A program made the position numbers and the translations under genes. Below are positions 6,008-12,690 of a DNA stretch of 13,767 bases, in pieces. Numbering within the stretch: position 1 is the first letter of the stretch; each line of letters opens with the position of its first letter. The notes beneath the pieces were generated by a model. The model saw only the letters and a list, made by a program, of their open reading frames with translations, had not been told where the DNA came from and did not search any database. The DNA comes from Haloferacaceae archaeon (GTDB lineage Archaea; Halobacteriota; Halobacteria; Halobacteriales; Haloferacaceae), in contig PWFE01000018.1 of NCBI GenBank assembly GCA_003554115.1, positions 1-13,767 on the forward strand. Direction: 5' to 3'.

Positions 6008-6550
6008 TTACGGCAAGCGTGTTTCGAGAACGCGACGAATCTCACGGATCGTCGAGAGCACGGCCTGCCACTGTTCGATTGAGCCGGGAAGCTCTCGATT
6101 ATCGAGATCGACCTCGTCGTTAATCGCCTCTTGAACCGGTCTTGGGTTATCAATTCGACGGAACGCGAGGTCTCGGCCACCTGCAACCTCGATGGTGACG
6201 GTTCCGTAGCCGAACAGCGAGCCGCGTGCGGACTGCTCGTAGGCCGTGTTTTGGACTTTCGACAGCGAAACGCGTCGAACTGATCGCCCTAAGACGCCGG
6301 TTTTTTCCCACACAGCGCGAGTTGTCACCAGATAGGTCGTCCGTTGAATCCACAGATAACTCCAGATCGGAATTACCAAGCCAATGAGCCCGACAGCAGC
6401 GAGCAGCGGGTCGACACTTACCGCAAGCCAGCCACCCAGAAGGGCGATACCAAGGCCCAACCCAACACTGCCGAGAACTGTCGTCAGCCGCGGTCGACCC
6501 TCCCAGACGACAGTTTCGTTCTCAGCCAGCCAACACCACTCGTTACTCAT
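6008..6550 (-). CDS. PH-domain membrane protein (bPH2, YdbT/YdbS-like), second gene of pair
   Basis: A 180-residue protein with a short N-terminal segment (LAENETVVWEGRPRL), a membrane hairpin at about 25-68, and a bPH2 domain at about 69-148. The domain shows TTYLVTTRAVWEKTGVLGR, VSLSKVQNTAYEQS, LFGYGTVTIEVAGG and a closing NPRPVQEAINDEV helix. Its ATG overlaps the stop of the upstream gene by four bases (ATGA), indicating translational coupling and probably a heteromeric product. The tandem arrangement resembles Bacillus ydbS-ydbT, a cell-envelope-stress operon reported to protect against antimicrobials; transfer of that role to archaea is speculative. A C-terminal amphipathic stretch (IEQWQAVLSTIREIRRVLETRL) matches in style the tail of its partner, suggesting a coiled-coil contact. 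The gene ends exactly against the CDF gene, so transcripts of the two must overlap. Confidence 0.85.
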   Translation of the reverse strand: MSNEWCWLAENETVVWEGRPRLTTVLGSVGLGLGIALLGGWLAVSVDPLLAAVGLIGLVIPIWSYLWIQRTTYLVTTRAVWEKTGVLGRSVRRVSLSKVQNTAYEQSARGSLFGYGTVTIEVAGGRDLAFRRIDNPRPVQEAINDEVDLDNRELPGSIEQWQAVLSTIREIRRVLETRLP

Positions 6551-7215
6551 TGGTCGGCAGGGTCGTCGGTAGCGTCTGTTTCGTCGACCGGATCAACTGT
6601 GTCGGCTGAGGCTGCTGAGCCGATCGAATTCTCTGAAATACGCTCAGTGGACTCTCCGTCTGCAAGTACGGTGCGGATCGCTTGGAGTTCGGTTAAAATC
6701 GCCGTCAGCACGGCGTCGACGTCTTCATCATCGTCCTCACGGCTGGGGCCCTCGCGGCGTTCGATCTCTCGGCTGATGAGTTCTTGAATGTCGGCGGGTG
6801 CCGGGATGTTTCGGAACTGGAGTTCGACACCCGAACTGCCTGCGGTGCTGATTTCGACAGTGCCGTAGCCGAACTGTGCACCAACGGCCGTCTGGGTGTA
6901 GGAGATGTTCTGGACTTTATCAAAGCCGATCTGTTTGACATCCCGCGAGAGAATACCCCGTTTGCGGTAGAGCCCGCGCGTTGTCACCACGTAGTTGGTA
7001 TTCGTATAACTCAGATACGCACTGACAACAATTGGAATCCCAATCAGGACAAACGACAGCGGAATTCCCACGACAAGTGCGGGAACAAGACTGCTTTTGT
7101 GTGGGGTCGACGACCACAGCACTTGCTCGCCGTCATCGAGGGTAAGCCATGATAAGTCGACCTCGGCTGTCGAGTCGTTGTCACTGCTGGAGGTAGGAGG
7201 GGACGCTTGTGTCAT
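6547..7215 (-). CDS. PH-domain membrane protein (bPH2, YdbS-like), first gene of pair
   Basis: A 222-residue protein with a disordered Ser/Thr/Asp-rich N-terminus (1-20), the lead-in LTLDDGEQVLWSSTPHKS, and a membrane hairpin at about 43-68. The bPH2 domain spans about 70-152 (NTNYVVTTRGLYRKRGILSRDV, IGFDKVQNISYTQTAVGAQFGYGTVEIST, ELQFRNIPAPADIQELIS). An acidic segment (REDDDEDVDAVL) then leads to a helix LTAILTELQAIRTVL and a disordered acidic tail. The domain matches its downstream neighbour motif for motif (KVQN-x-(A/S)-Y-x-Q, FGYGTV), so the two arose by duplication. The ATG is at 7213-7215. 101 bp separate it from menB on the same strand, so it may have its own promoter. No enzymatic residues are visible; a membrane-surface scaffold or lipid-interacting role is inference. 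Confidence 0.87.
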   Translation of the reverse strand: MTQASPPTSSSDNDSTAEVDLSWLTLDDGEQVLWSSTPHKSSLVPALVVGIPLSFVLIGIPIVVSAYLSYTNTNYVVTTRGLYRKRGILSRDVKQIGFDKVQNISYTQTAVGAQFGYGTVEISTAGSSGVELQFRNIPAPADIQELISREIERREGPSREDDDEDVDAVLTAILTELQAIRTVLADGESTERISENSIGSAASADTVDPVDETDATDDPADQ

Positions 7216-7248
7216 ACAGAAAACAGACCGTCGATCCTCAAAACCGTA

Positions 7249-7268
7249 TCGAAAACTGGTATTTTCGA
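7249..7268. promoter_or_regulatory. Inverted repeat upstream of the PH-domain gene pair
   Basis: TCGAAAA (7249-7255) and TTTTCGA (7262-7268) form a perfect 7-bp inverted repeat with a 6-base loop, 33-53 bp upstream of the ATG at 7215 on the minus strand. It could be an operator at the promoter of the pair, or a hairpin ending the menB transcript. A perfect palindrome GAGTACTC (7285-7292) lies between it and the menB stop. Confidence 0.4.
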
Positions 7269-7316
7269 ACCAGAATTACTGAGAGAGTACTCACAGCATA
7301 CAGTCGACACACTATC

Positions 7317-8231
7317 TCAGTAGTGCCACGGGAACTGTCGGAACTCAGGGTCTCGTTTTTCCAAAAAGGCATCTCGGCCCTCTGCGGCCTCATCAGTCAT
7401 ATACGCAAGCCGGGTCGCCTCGCCCGCAAACACTTGCTGGCCGACCATCCCGTCGTCGGTCGCATTGAATGCGAATTTGAGCATCCGCATCGCAGTCGGA
7501 CTCTTTTGGGTCATCTCGTCGGCCCACTCCAGAGCTACGTCTTCGAGGTCGCTGTGAGAGATTGCGTCGTTCGCCATGCCCATGTCGACGGCCTCCTGAG
7601 CCGAGTAGGTCTTTCCTCTAAAGAAGATCTCTCTGGCCTTTTTTTGGCCGACCTGCTTGGCGAGATACGCCGAGCCGAAGCCACCATCAAAGGAGGCCAC
7701 GTCGGGGTCCGTCTGGAGGAATTTGGCATGCTCCTCGCTAGCGAGTGTAAGATCACAGACTACATGCAGCGAGTGGCCCCCACCCACCGCCCAGCCGGGG
7801 ACGACGGCGATGACGGGCTTGGGCATGGTGCGAATGAGTCGCTGGACTTCGAGAATGTGGAGTCGACCAGCCTTCGCCTCTCTGACCGCGGGGTCATCAT
7901 CGGCGGCTGCCTCGTCGTCGTCGCGGTACTCATACCCTGAGCCACCACGGACTGACTGGTCGCCACCCGAACAAAACGCCCAGCCGCCGTCCTTCTGTGA
8001 GGGGCCGTTGCCGGTCAGCAGGACACAGCCGATTGAGGCCTGCTTTCGGGCGTGATCAAGCGCGGTGTACAGTTCGTCGACCGTCCCCGGCCGGAAAGCG
8101 TTACGGACCTCAGGGCGGTCGAAGGCAATTCTGACAGCAGGCACGTCCGTGCCGCGGTGGTAGGTAATATCCTCAAACTCGAAGGCGTCGACGGGTTCCC
8201 AGCGGTCGGGAGCAAAGAGTTCCGAAACCAT
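7317..8231 (-). CDS. menB: 1,4-dihydroxy-2-naphthoyl-CoA synthase (naphthoate synthase)
   Basis: A 304-residue crotonase-fold enzyme that closes the second ring of the menaquinone headgroup, converting o-succinylbenzoyl-CoA to 1,4-dihydroxy-2-naphthoyl-CoA in the cytoplasm. Signature segments are ITYHRG with RIAFDRPEVRNAFRP (35-48), GWAFCSGGDQSVRG (83-96, oxyanion/CoA region), PKPVIAVVPGWAVGGGHSLH (137-156), FLQTDPDVASFDGGFGS (171-187, with Ser180 and Asp182 matching catalytic positions) and the MenB-type C-terminus EFRQFPWHY. Asp175 stands where bicarbonate-dependent (type I) MenB enzymes have Gly, so this looks like the bicarbonate-independent type II. An acidic insert (about 100-118, EYRDDDEAAADDD) is a halophile feature. 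No other men genes are adjacent. The ATG lies 26 bp from a TATA-like element, and the gene diverges from the kinase gene. Confidence 0.93.
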   Translation of the reverse strand: MVSELFAPDRWEPVDAFEFEDITYHRGTDVPAVRIAFDRPEVRNAFRPGTVDELYTALDHARKQASIGCVLLTGNGPSQKDGGWAFCSGGDQSVRGGSGYEYRDDDEAAADDDPAVREAKAGRLHILEVQRLIRTMPKPVIAVVPGWAVGGGHSLHVVCDLTLASEEHAKFLQTDPDVASFDGGFGSAYLAKQVGQKKAREIFFRGKTYSAQEAVDMGMANDAISHSDLEDVALEWADEMTQKSPTAMRMLKFAFNATDDGMVGQQVFAGEATRLAYMTDEAAEGRDAFLEKRDPEFRQFPWHY

Positions 8232-8251
8232 ACCGACCAGAGGGTTTGTGC

Positions 8252-8262
8252 GATTAAAAAGC
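8252..8262 (-). promoter_or_regulatory. TATA box of menB
   Basis: On the minus strand this reads GCTTTTTAATC, centred about 26 bp upstream of the menB ATG. The distance fits a leaderless haloarchaeal transcript. No ribosome-binding site is seen before the ATG. Confidence 0.6.
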
Positions 8263-8310
8263 CAGCCGAACGCCGTCTCTTTGGATAGCCCGAAGTGTGT
8301 AGATTTGATA

Positions 8311-8346
8311 ATTCAAGCACAACAATAACATAAGATCGGCTTGAAT
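8311..8346. promoter_or_regulatory. Inverted repeat just upstream of the histidine kinase gene
   Basis: ATTCAAGC (8311-8318) and GCTTGAAT (8339-8346) are perfect 8-bp inverted copies separated by 20 bp. The right arm ends directly before GGTGA (8347-8351), a possible ribosome-binding site only three bases from the ATG at 8355. The left arm abuts TTTGATAAT (8304-8312), a possible TATA box. The repeat could be an operator or a leader hairpin. Confidence 0.45.
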
Positions 8347-8354
8347 GGTGACTA

Positions 8355-9938
8355 ATGACTGCTGGCCGAGGGACATTCGACCGACAGTCGGCGTACGCAC
8401 AACTGTACGCTGCAATGCAGTCCGACCGTCCCTTAGAAGACCGTCTGCGTGAAGCACTCGAAATCGGCGTCGACCAGTTCGGCGTCGACCTCGGCTATGT
8501 CGCCGAAGTCGATCAAGCGACCAACGACTGGGAGATCATCATCAGCACCGACCCTGAGGACCGTGCCGATCCGACTGGTCTCACAGAGAATCTCGACAGA
8601 ACGTTCTGTCTGCGAACGATCCAACAGGAAGGAATCGTCGCCTTTCGGGATGTCGTCGAGGAAGGCCTTGCGGATCACTACAGCGCGGTCGAGTACGGCA
8701 TCCAGTGTTATCATGGCGCGCCGATCATCGTCGACGGCGAGCCGTATGGGACCGTGTGTTTTTCCTCGTTCGATCCACGAGACGCCGCGTTTTCGGAGGC
8801 CGAGAAATCCTTTAGCCACCTAGTCGCCCAGATGGCCGGCTACGAGATCGAACAGCAGAACTACGAGGCCGAACTCGCCGAGCGTGCGGCCGAACTCGAC
8901 GAACGCGAAGAGATTTCTCGGGCTGTTATCGACGCGAATTTCGATTTCGTCTTCCGGCTTGACCGTGAGGGCCAGTTCATCTACAGTGCACCCTCGGCGG
9001 TCGACGCCATCGGGTACGAACCCACCGAGCTTGACGGCGAATCGATCTCGCTTGTCCATCCGAACGAGGAAGTGAGTAAACAGGCTTGGGAGCTGTTCGA
9101 TCAGGTGTTAGCTGGCGAAACGATCGAACAGGAGTATCTCCCCATCGAAACGAAATCAGGGGAGATTCGATACGTCGACCTTCGAGCGACGCCGATCTAC
9201 GACAGTGATATCCCACCAGCAGAGCGAACCGCCGATGATGTCGTTGCCGTCCAAGCGATGAGTCGGGACGCAACCGACCGGAAGCGACGCGATGGGCTGA
9301 TCAGCGTTATCAACCGGGTGCTTCGGCACAACCTCCGGAACGACGTCGGCGTGATCAACGGCTATGCCGAGATGCTCGAATCCCAACTCAGTGGCCAACA
9401 GGAGACGCTTGCCCGCCGGGTTCGAACCACCTCGGGTCGACTGCTTGATCTCAGTGAGACAGCCCAAAAGCTCGAAGCCAATCTCGACACCCCGACAGAC
9501 CGACAGCCAGTTGATCTGTGTGCGATGATCGACCGAGTCGTCGACCAACACCGCGAAGTGTATCCTGACGCCACACTCTCCGTTGCGGCTCCCGACCGAG
9601 TAGTGATCGACAGCTCGCCACGGCTGGAGACGGCGATCTGGGAGCTGGTCGACAACGCCGCCAAACACGCCGGGGAGTCTCCCACAATCGAAATTGAGGT
9701 CGACCGAATTGACTCACATGTGGTCTGTACGGTTCGGGATGACGGCCCCGGGCTCCCCGAACTCGAACGGTCGGTGCTTGAGACCGGCGAAGAGACCTCG
9801 CTGGTCCACGGCCGCGGGCTGGGGCTGTGGCTCGTCTATTGGATCGTCACGGGTCTCGATGGCTCGGTGTCGATGATCGACCCACACGGCGGTGGCTCGG
9901 CGATTCAGCTGCGGCTGCCGCAAGCCAGTAGGGAGTGA
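8355..9938 (+). CDS. Soluble sensor histidine kinase, GAF-PAS-HisKA-HATPase
   Basis: A 527-residue protein with no membrane segment. A GAF domain spans about 25-165 (FGVDLGYVAEVD, TFCLRTIQQEG, GAPIIVDGEPYGTVCF), followed by a short coiled linker (168-188, YEAELAERAAELDEREEISR). A PAS domain spans about 188-308 (IDANFDFVFRLDREGQFIY, SAVDAIGYEPTEL, SGEIRYVDLRATPI). The dimerisation/phosphotransfer box is VLRHNLRNDVGVINGYAEML, with the phospho-acceptor His325 in the haloarchaeal RHNLRND context. The ATPase domain has an N-box ELVDNAAKHA (Asn434), a G1 box RDDGPGLPE and a G2 box HGRGLGLWLVYWIV. It should autophosphorylate in response to a cytoplasmic or diffusible cue. No response regulator is adjacent, so it is an orphan kinase whose partner and signal are unknown. 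Cysteines at 85, 118 and 135 in the GAF domain could bind a ligand, but no bilin or haem motif is obvious. Confidence 0.92.
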   Translation: MTAGRGTFDRQSAYAQLYAAMQSDRPLEDRLREALEIGVDQFGVDLGYVAEVDQATNDWEIIISTDPEDRADPTGLTENLDRTFCLRTIQQEGIVAFRDVVEEGLADHYSAVEYGIQCYHGAPIIVDGEPYGTVCFSSFDPRDAAFSEAEKSFSHLVAQMAGYEIEQQNYEAELAERAAELDEREEISRAVIDANFDFVFRLDREGQFIYSAPSAVDAIGYEPTELDGESISLVHPNEEVSKQAWELFDQVLAGETIEQEYLPIETKSGEIRYVDLRATPIYDSDIPPAERTADDVVAVQAMSRDATDRKRRDGLISVINRVLRHNLRNDVGVINGYAEMLESQLSGQQETLARRVRTTSGRLLDLSETAQKLEANLDTPTDRQPVDLCAMIDRVVDQHREVYPDATLSVAAPDRVVIDSSPRLETAIWELVDNAAKHAGESPTIEIEVDRIDSHVVCTVRDDGPGLPELERSVLETGEETSLVHGRGLGLWLVYWIVTGLDGSVSMIDPHGGGSAIQLRLPQASRE

Positions 9939-9941
9939 CGG

Positions 9942-10259
9942 TCAGTTATCTGGTGAGTCGACCAGCGACGTCTCGCCTTGGCCAGCGGTCATCGCCTCGT
10001 CGAGCACCTCGGACGGATCGCGTCCCGCACCGTTGAGGCGGTGTTCGACCCGCCAGCCCGTCGACTCGTCGTACACCGCCACAATCGCTGTTGAGTCGGT
10101 CTGGACGACGACGCGGTTCGAGAGCTCTTTGCCGCCGTGGGCTTCCGAGATGAGCGGAATCGCCGTCCGGATCGCCTCGCTGTCTTCGAGTTTGGTGAGT
10201 TGGGCGGTCGTGATCCTGCTGTCCGGAAACGACTCAAGGAGTGTGCCTTCAGATCCCAT
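9942..10259 (-). CDS. Small unrecognised haloarchaeal protein
   Basis: A 105-residue acidic protein if started at the ATG at 10257-10259 (MGSEGTLLESFPDSRITT...). The frame remains open up to a GTG at 10359-10361 (139 residues). That longer start would lie only about 5 bp from the TATA-like sequence at 10363-10374, and the added residues (Pro/Ser/Trp/Cys-rich) look non-conserved, so the shorter form is preferred. The core reads as a small alpha/beta domain: helix (TTAQLTKLEDSEAIRTAIPLI), strand (RVVVQTDSTAIVAVYDESTGWRVEHRL), then a C-terminal helix (PSEVLDEAM). No catalytic motif or membrane segment is visible and I do not recognise a family. Its stop lies three bases from the kinase stop (convergent), and it diverges from rqcH. 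Confidence 0.65.
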   Translation of the reverse strand: MGSEGTLLESFPDSRITTAQLTKLEDSEAIRTAIPLISEAHGGKELSNRVVVQTDSTAIVAVYDESTGWRVEHRLNGAGRDPSEVLDEAMTAGQGETSLVDSPDN

Positions 10260-10362
10260 GGGCGTGCTGTGGGCTTCGGGAGTATCAACTCGTTGGACTG
10301 TCGAGGGCTGCCAACTGTCTGCTGGAGACGCCGGCCGAGCGCAGTCGACCCAGAGCGACACC

Positions 10363-10376
10363 CCTTTTTTATAGTA
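10363..10376 (+). promoter_or_regulatory. TATA box of rqcH
   Basis: CCTTTTTTATAGTA is centred about 22 bp before the ATG at 10392, allowing a leaderless or nearly leaderless transcript. On the other strand the same bases read TACTATAAAAAAGG, also TATA-like, so a divergent start serving the small minus-strand gene is possible. The space between the two reading frames is only 30 bp if the longer GTG start of that gene is used. Confidence 0.55.
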
Positions 10377-10391
10377 TCCTGAACACCAGCT

Positions 10392-12512
10392 ATGGACCCC
10401 AAGCGGGAGCTTTCGAGCATCGATCTTGCCGCACTCGTCACCGAGTTGGGCCGGTACGAGGACGCAAAGGTCGACAAAGCGTATCTCTACGGCGATGATC
10501 TACTGCGGCTGAAACTCAGAGATTACGACCGCGGTCGCATTGAACTGATGATCGAGGTCGGCGAGATCAAACGCGCCCACATGGCCGACCCCGACCACGT
10601 GGGCGACGCCCCGGGTCGACCGCCCAACTTCGCGAAAATGCTGCGCAATCGCCTCGGTGGCGCGGATTTCGCTGGTGTCTCGCAGTTCGAGTTTGATCGA
10701 ATCTTAGTTTTCGAGTTCGAACGCCCCGACGCCAATACGACCGTTGTCGCCGAGTTGTTCGGGCAAGGAAATATCGCCGTCTTGGACGAACACGGCGATG
10801 TCGTCCAGAGCCTTGAGACGGTGCGACTGAAATCCCGCACGGTCGCCCCGGGCTCTACCTACGAGTTTCCGGATTCGCGGATTGATCCGCTGTCGGTGAG
10901 CTACGACAAATTCAGCCGCGAGATGGAGGCCTCGACCAGCGATGTCGTTCGCACGCTCGCCACACAGCTCAACCTCGGTGGACTGTACGCCGAGGAGGTC
11001 TGTACCCGCGCGGGCGTCGAAAAGGAGTTGGCCATCGATGATGCCGACGAGTCCATCTACCAGTCAGTGTATGGCGCAATCGAGGACCTTGCGAGACGCG
11101 TTAAATCGGGCGAGTTCGATCCTCGGATCTATCTCGACGACGATGGCCGGGTCGTCGACGTCACTCCCTTCCCTTTGGCCGAACGCGAGGCCGAAGGACT
11201 TGACGAGGAGGCCTACGACAATTTCAACGACGCCGTCGACGAGTACTTTTATCGGTTTGATCGCTCGGCCGACAAGGAAGACAGCACCGAACCGACCCAA
11301 AGTCGACCGGATTTCGAGGCCGAAATCGCCAAACAAAAGCGAATTATCGAACAGCAACAGCAGGCCATCGACGGCTTCGACGAACAGGCCGAAGCCGAAC
11401 GCACGAGAGCCGAGGCGCTGTATGCGAACTACGATCTGGTTGATGAGATTCTGACGACGATCCAGAACGCCCGAACCGAAGGAGTCGGATGGGACGAGAT
11501 TGACGAAACCCTACAGGCCGGAGCCGAACAGGGCATCGAGGCCGCCAAGGCCGTCGTGGGCGTCGACGGCTCGAACGGGACGGTGACAATCGACCTGGGC
11601 GAGACGCAGGCGACCATCGACGCAACGACAGGTGTCGAGAAGAACGCCGACGAACTGTACAAGGAGGCCAAACGCGTCGAGGAAAAAAAGGAGGGTGCGA
11701 AAGCCGCCATCGAAAACACCCGCGAGGAGTTGGAGGCGGTCAAAGCCCGTCGAGACGCCTGGGAGGCCGAGGACGTCGACGAGGATGACGACACCGAGGA
11801 AGAGGACAAAGACAGAGAAGATGTCGACTGGACAACCCGCAAATCCGTTCCGATCAAGCGAAACGAACAGTGGTATGAGCGGTTCCGCTGGTTCCATACC
11901 ACCGATGGCTTTCTCGTCATTGGCGGCCGCAACGCCGAGCAGAACGAGGAGTTAGTCAAGAAGTATATGAGCCGCGGAGACAAGTTCTTCCACGCCCAAG
12001 CCCATGGCGCGCCGGTGACGATTCTGAAGGCCACAGGGCCGAGCGAGGCCGCCAAGGATATCGACTTTCCCGACTCGACGCTCCAGCAGGCCGCCACGTT
12101 CGCGGTCTCACATTCGTCGGTCTGGAAAGCCGGCCAGTACGCCGGCGACGTCTACATGGTCGACCCCGATCAGGTTTCAAAAACCCCCGAAAGCGGCGAG
12201 TACATTGAAAAGGGGAGCTTCGTGATCCGGGGCGACCGAACCTACTTCGACGATACTGCCGTCGATCTGGCAGTCGGGATTCAGTGTGAGCCCCAAACTC
12301 GCGTTGTCGGTGGACCAACGTCCGCGGTCGAAGCCAACGCCGCGAGTCATATTCGGCTCCAGCCCGGCAAGTTCGCCCAGAACGATATGGCCAAACGGTG
12401 TTACCGGACGCTCAAAGAGCAGTTCGTCGACGGTTCGTTCGTCCGAAAGGTTGCCAGTCCTGACCTCATTCAAGAGCATCTGCCGGCCGGCGGCAGCGAG
12501 CAGGTCGACTGA
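10392..12512 (+). CDS. rqcH: RqcH / NEMF-family ribosome quality-control factor
   Basis: This 706-residue protein belongs to the Rqc2/NEMF/FbpA family, which binds stalled large ribosomal subunits carrying peptidyl-tRNA and, in bacteria and eukaryotes, directs C-terminal tailing of the stuck chain. An NFACT-N domain spans about 1-250 (MDPKRELSSIDLAALVTEL; FEFDRILVFEF, with Asp102-Arg103 matching the DR pair needed for tRNA recruitment in bacterial RqcH). A helical middle with HhH-like (LGGLYAEEVCTRAGV) and coiled-coil arms follows (about 305-345 and 418-458, the M-arm that contacts the stalk base). A very acidic insert (460-478, EDVDEDDDTEEEDKD) precedes the NFACT-R domain from about 483 (RKSVPIKRNEQWYERFRWF, then TTDGFLVIGGRNAEQNEELV, DKFFHAQAHGAPVTILK). 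Length and order fit archaeal members. In Archaea, the tailing activity is inferred from family distribution. Confidence 0.94.
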   Translation: MDPKRELSSIDLAALVTELGRYEDAKVDKAYLYGDDLLRLKLRDYDRGRIELMIEVGEIKRAHMADPDHVGDAPGRPPNFAKMLRNRLGGADFAGVSQFEFDRILVFEFERPDANTTVVAELFGQGNIAVLDEHGDVVQSLETVRLKSRTVAPGSTYEFPDSRIDPLSVSYDKFSREMEASTSDVVRTLATQLNLGGLYAEEVCTRAGVEKELAIDDADESIYQSVYGAIEDLARRVKSGEFDPRIYLDDDGRVVDVTPFPLAEREAEGLDEEAYDNFNDAVDEYFYRFDRSADKEDSTEPTQSRPDFEAEIAKQKRIIEQQQQAIDGFDEQAEAERTRAEALYANYDLVDEILTTIQNARTEGVGWDEIDETLQAGAEQGIEAAKAVVGVDGSNGTVTIDLGETQATIDATTGVEKNADELYKEAKRVEEKKEGAKAAIENTREELEAVKARRDAWEAEDVDEDDDTEEEDKDREDVDWTTRKSVPIKRNEQWYERFRWFHTTDGFLVIGGRNAEQNEELVKKYMSRGDKFFHAQAHGAPVTILKATGPSEAAKDIDFPDSTLQQAATFAVSHSSVWKAGQYAGDVYMVDPDQVSKTPESGEYIEKGSFVIRGDRTYFDDTAVDLAVGIQCEPQTRVVGGPTSAVEANAASHIRLQPGKFAQNDMAKRCYRTLKEQFVDGSFVRKVASPDLIQEHLPAGGSEQVD

Positions 12513-12690
12513 GCGGCGAGGCTGTTGGCAATTTAAGTAACTCGATACACTGTCTTTTCCGAAAGATTGTCTGTTGACAATAACTCCGAGCAGTCGGGAA
12601 GAAAGTTCAATACAAGATAGATGAGGTAGGTTGGTGAAATTGCGCGATCATGTCAGAGATTATTTAAATACGCGCAACTGAGGCCAGATT
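12513..12690. other. Intergenic region between rqcH and the GIDE gene
   Basis: No gene is seen. A perfect hairpin ATTGTC-TGTT-GACAAT lies at 12566-12581, about 55 bases after the rqcH stop. It is not followed by a T-run, so a terminator role is weak; a T-containing stretch (TGTCTTTTCC) precedes it. The distal half carries the promoter of the GIDE gene. G+C drops sharply from rqcH into this region. Confidence 0.5.
12640..12677 (+). promoter_or_regulatory. Promoter of the GIDE gene with TATA box bracketed by an inverted repeat
   Basis: TATTTAAATA (12661-12670) is a strong TATA-like palindrome centred 25 bp before the ATG at 12691, giving a leaderless transcript. It is flanked by perfect 7-bp inverted arms TTGCGCG (12640-12646) and CGCGCAA (12671-12677). 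A dimeric regulator bound there would block TBP/TFB access. The GC-only cores of the arms stand out in an otherwise AT-rich stretch. Confidence 0.6.

Noticed and set aside
7209..7940. Plus-strand frame of 243 codons opposite menB
   Set aside because: The MenB protein is unmistakable on the other strand; the plus-strand translation is basic and Arg/His-rich, without family features.
6008..8231. A menB-bPH2-bPH2 operon
   Set aside because: A 101-bp gap with its own inverted repeat and palindrome separates menB from the pair, and no functional link is evident; co-transcription is possible but unsupported.
10260..10361. Longer GTG start of the small minus-strand gene
   Set aside because: It would begin within a few bases of the TATA-like element serving rqcH, and the extra residues look non-coding; kept only as an alternative.
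11429..12097. Minus-strand Ser-rich frame opposite rqcH
   Set aside because: It is the complement of acidic codons of RqcH, which gives Ser/Leu-rich nonsense.
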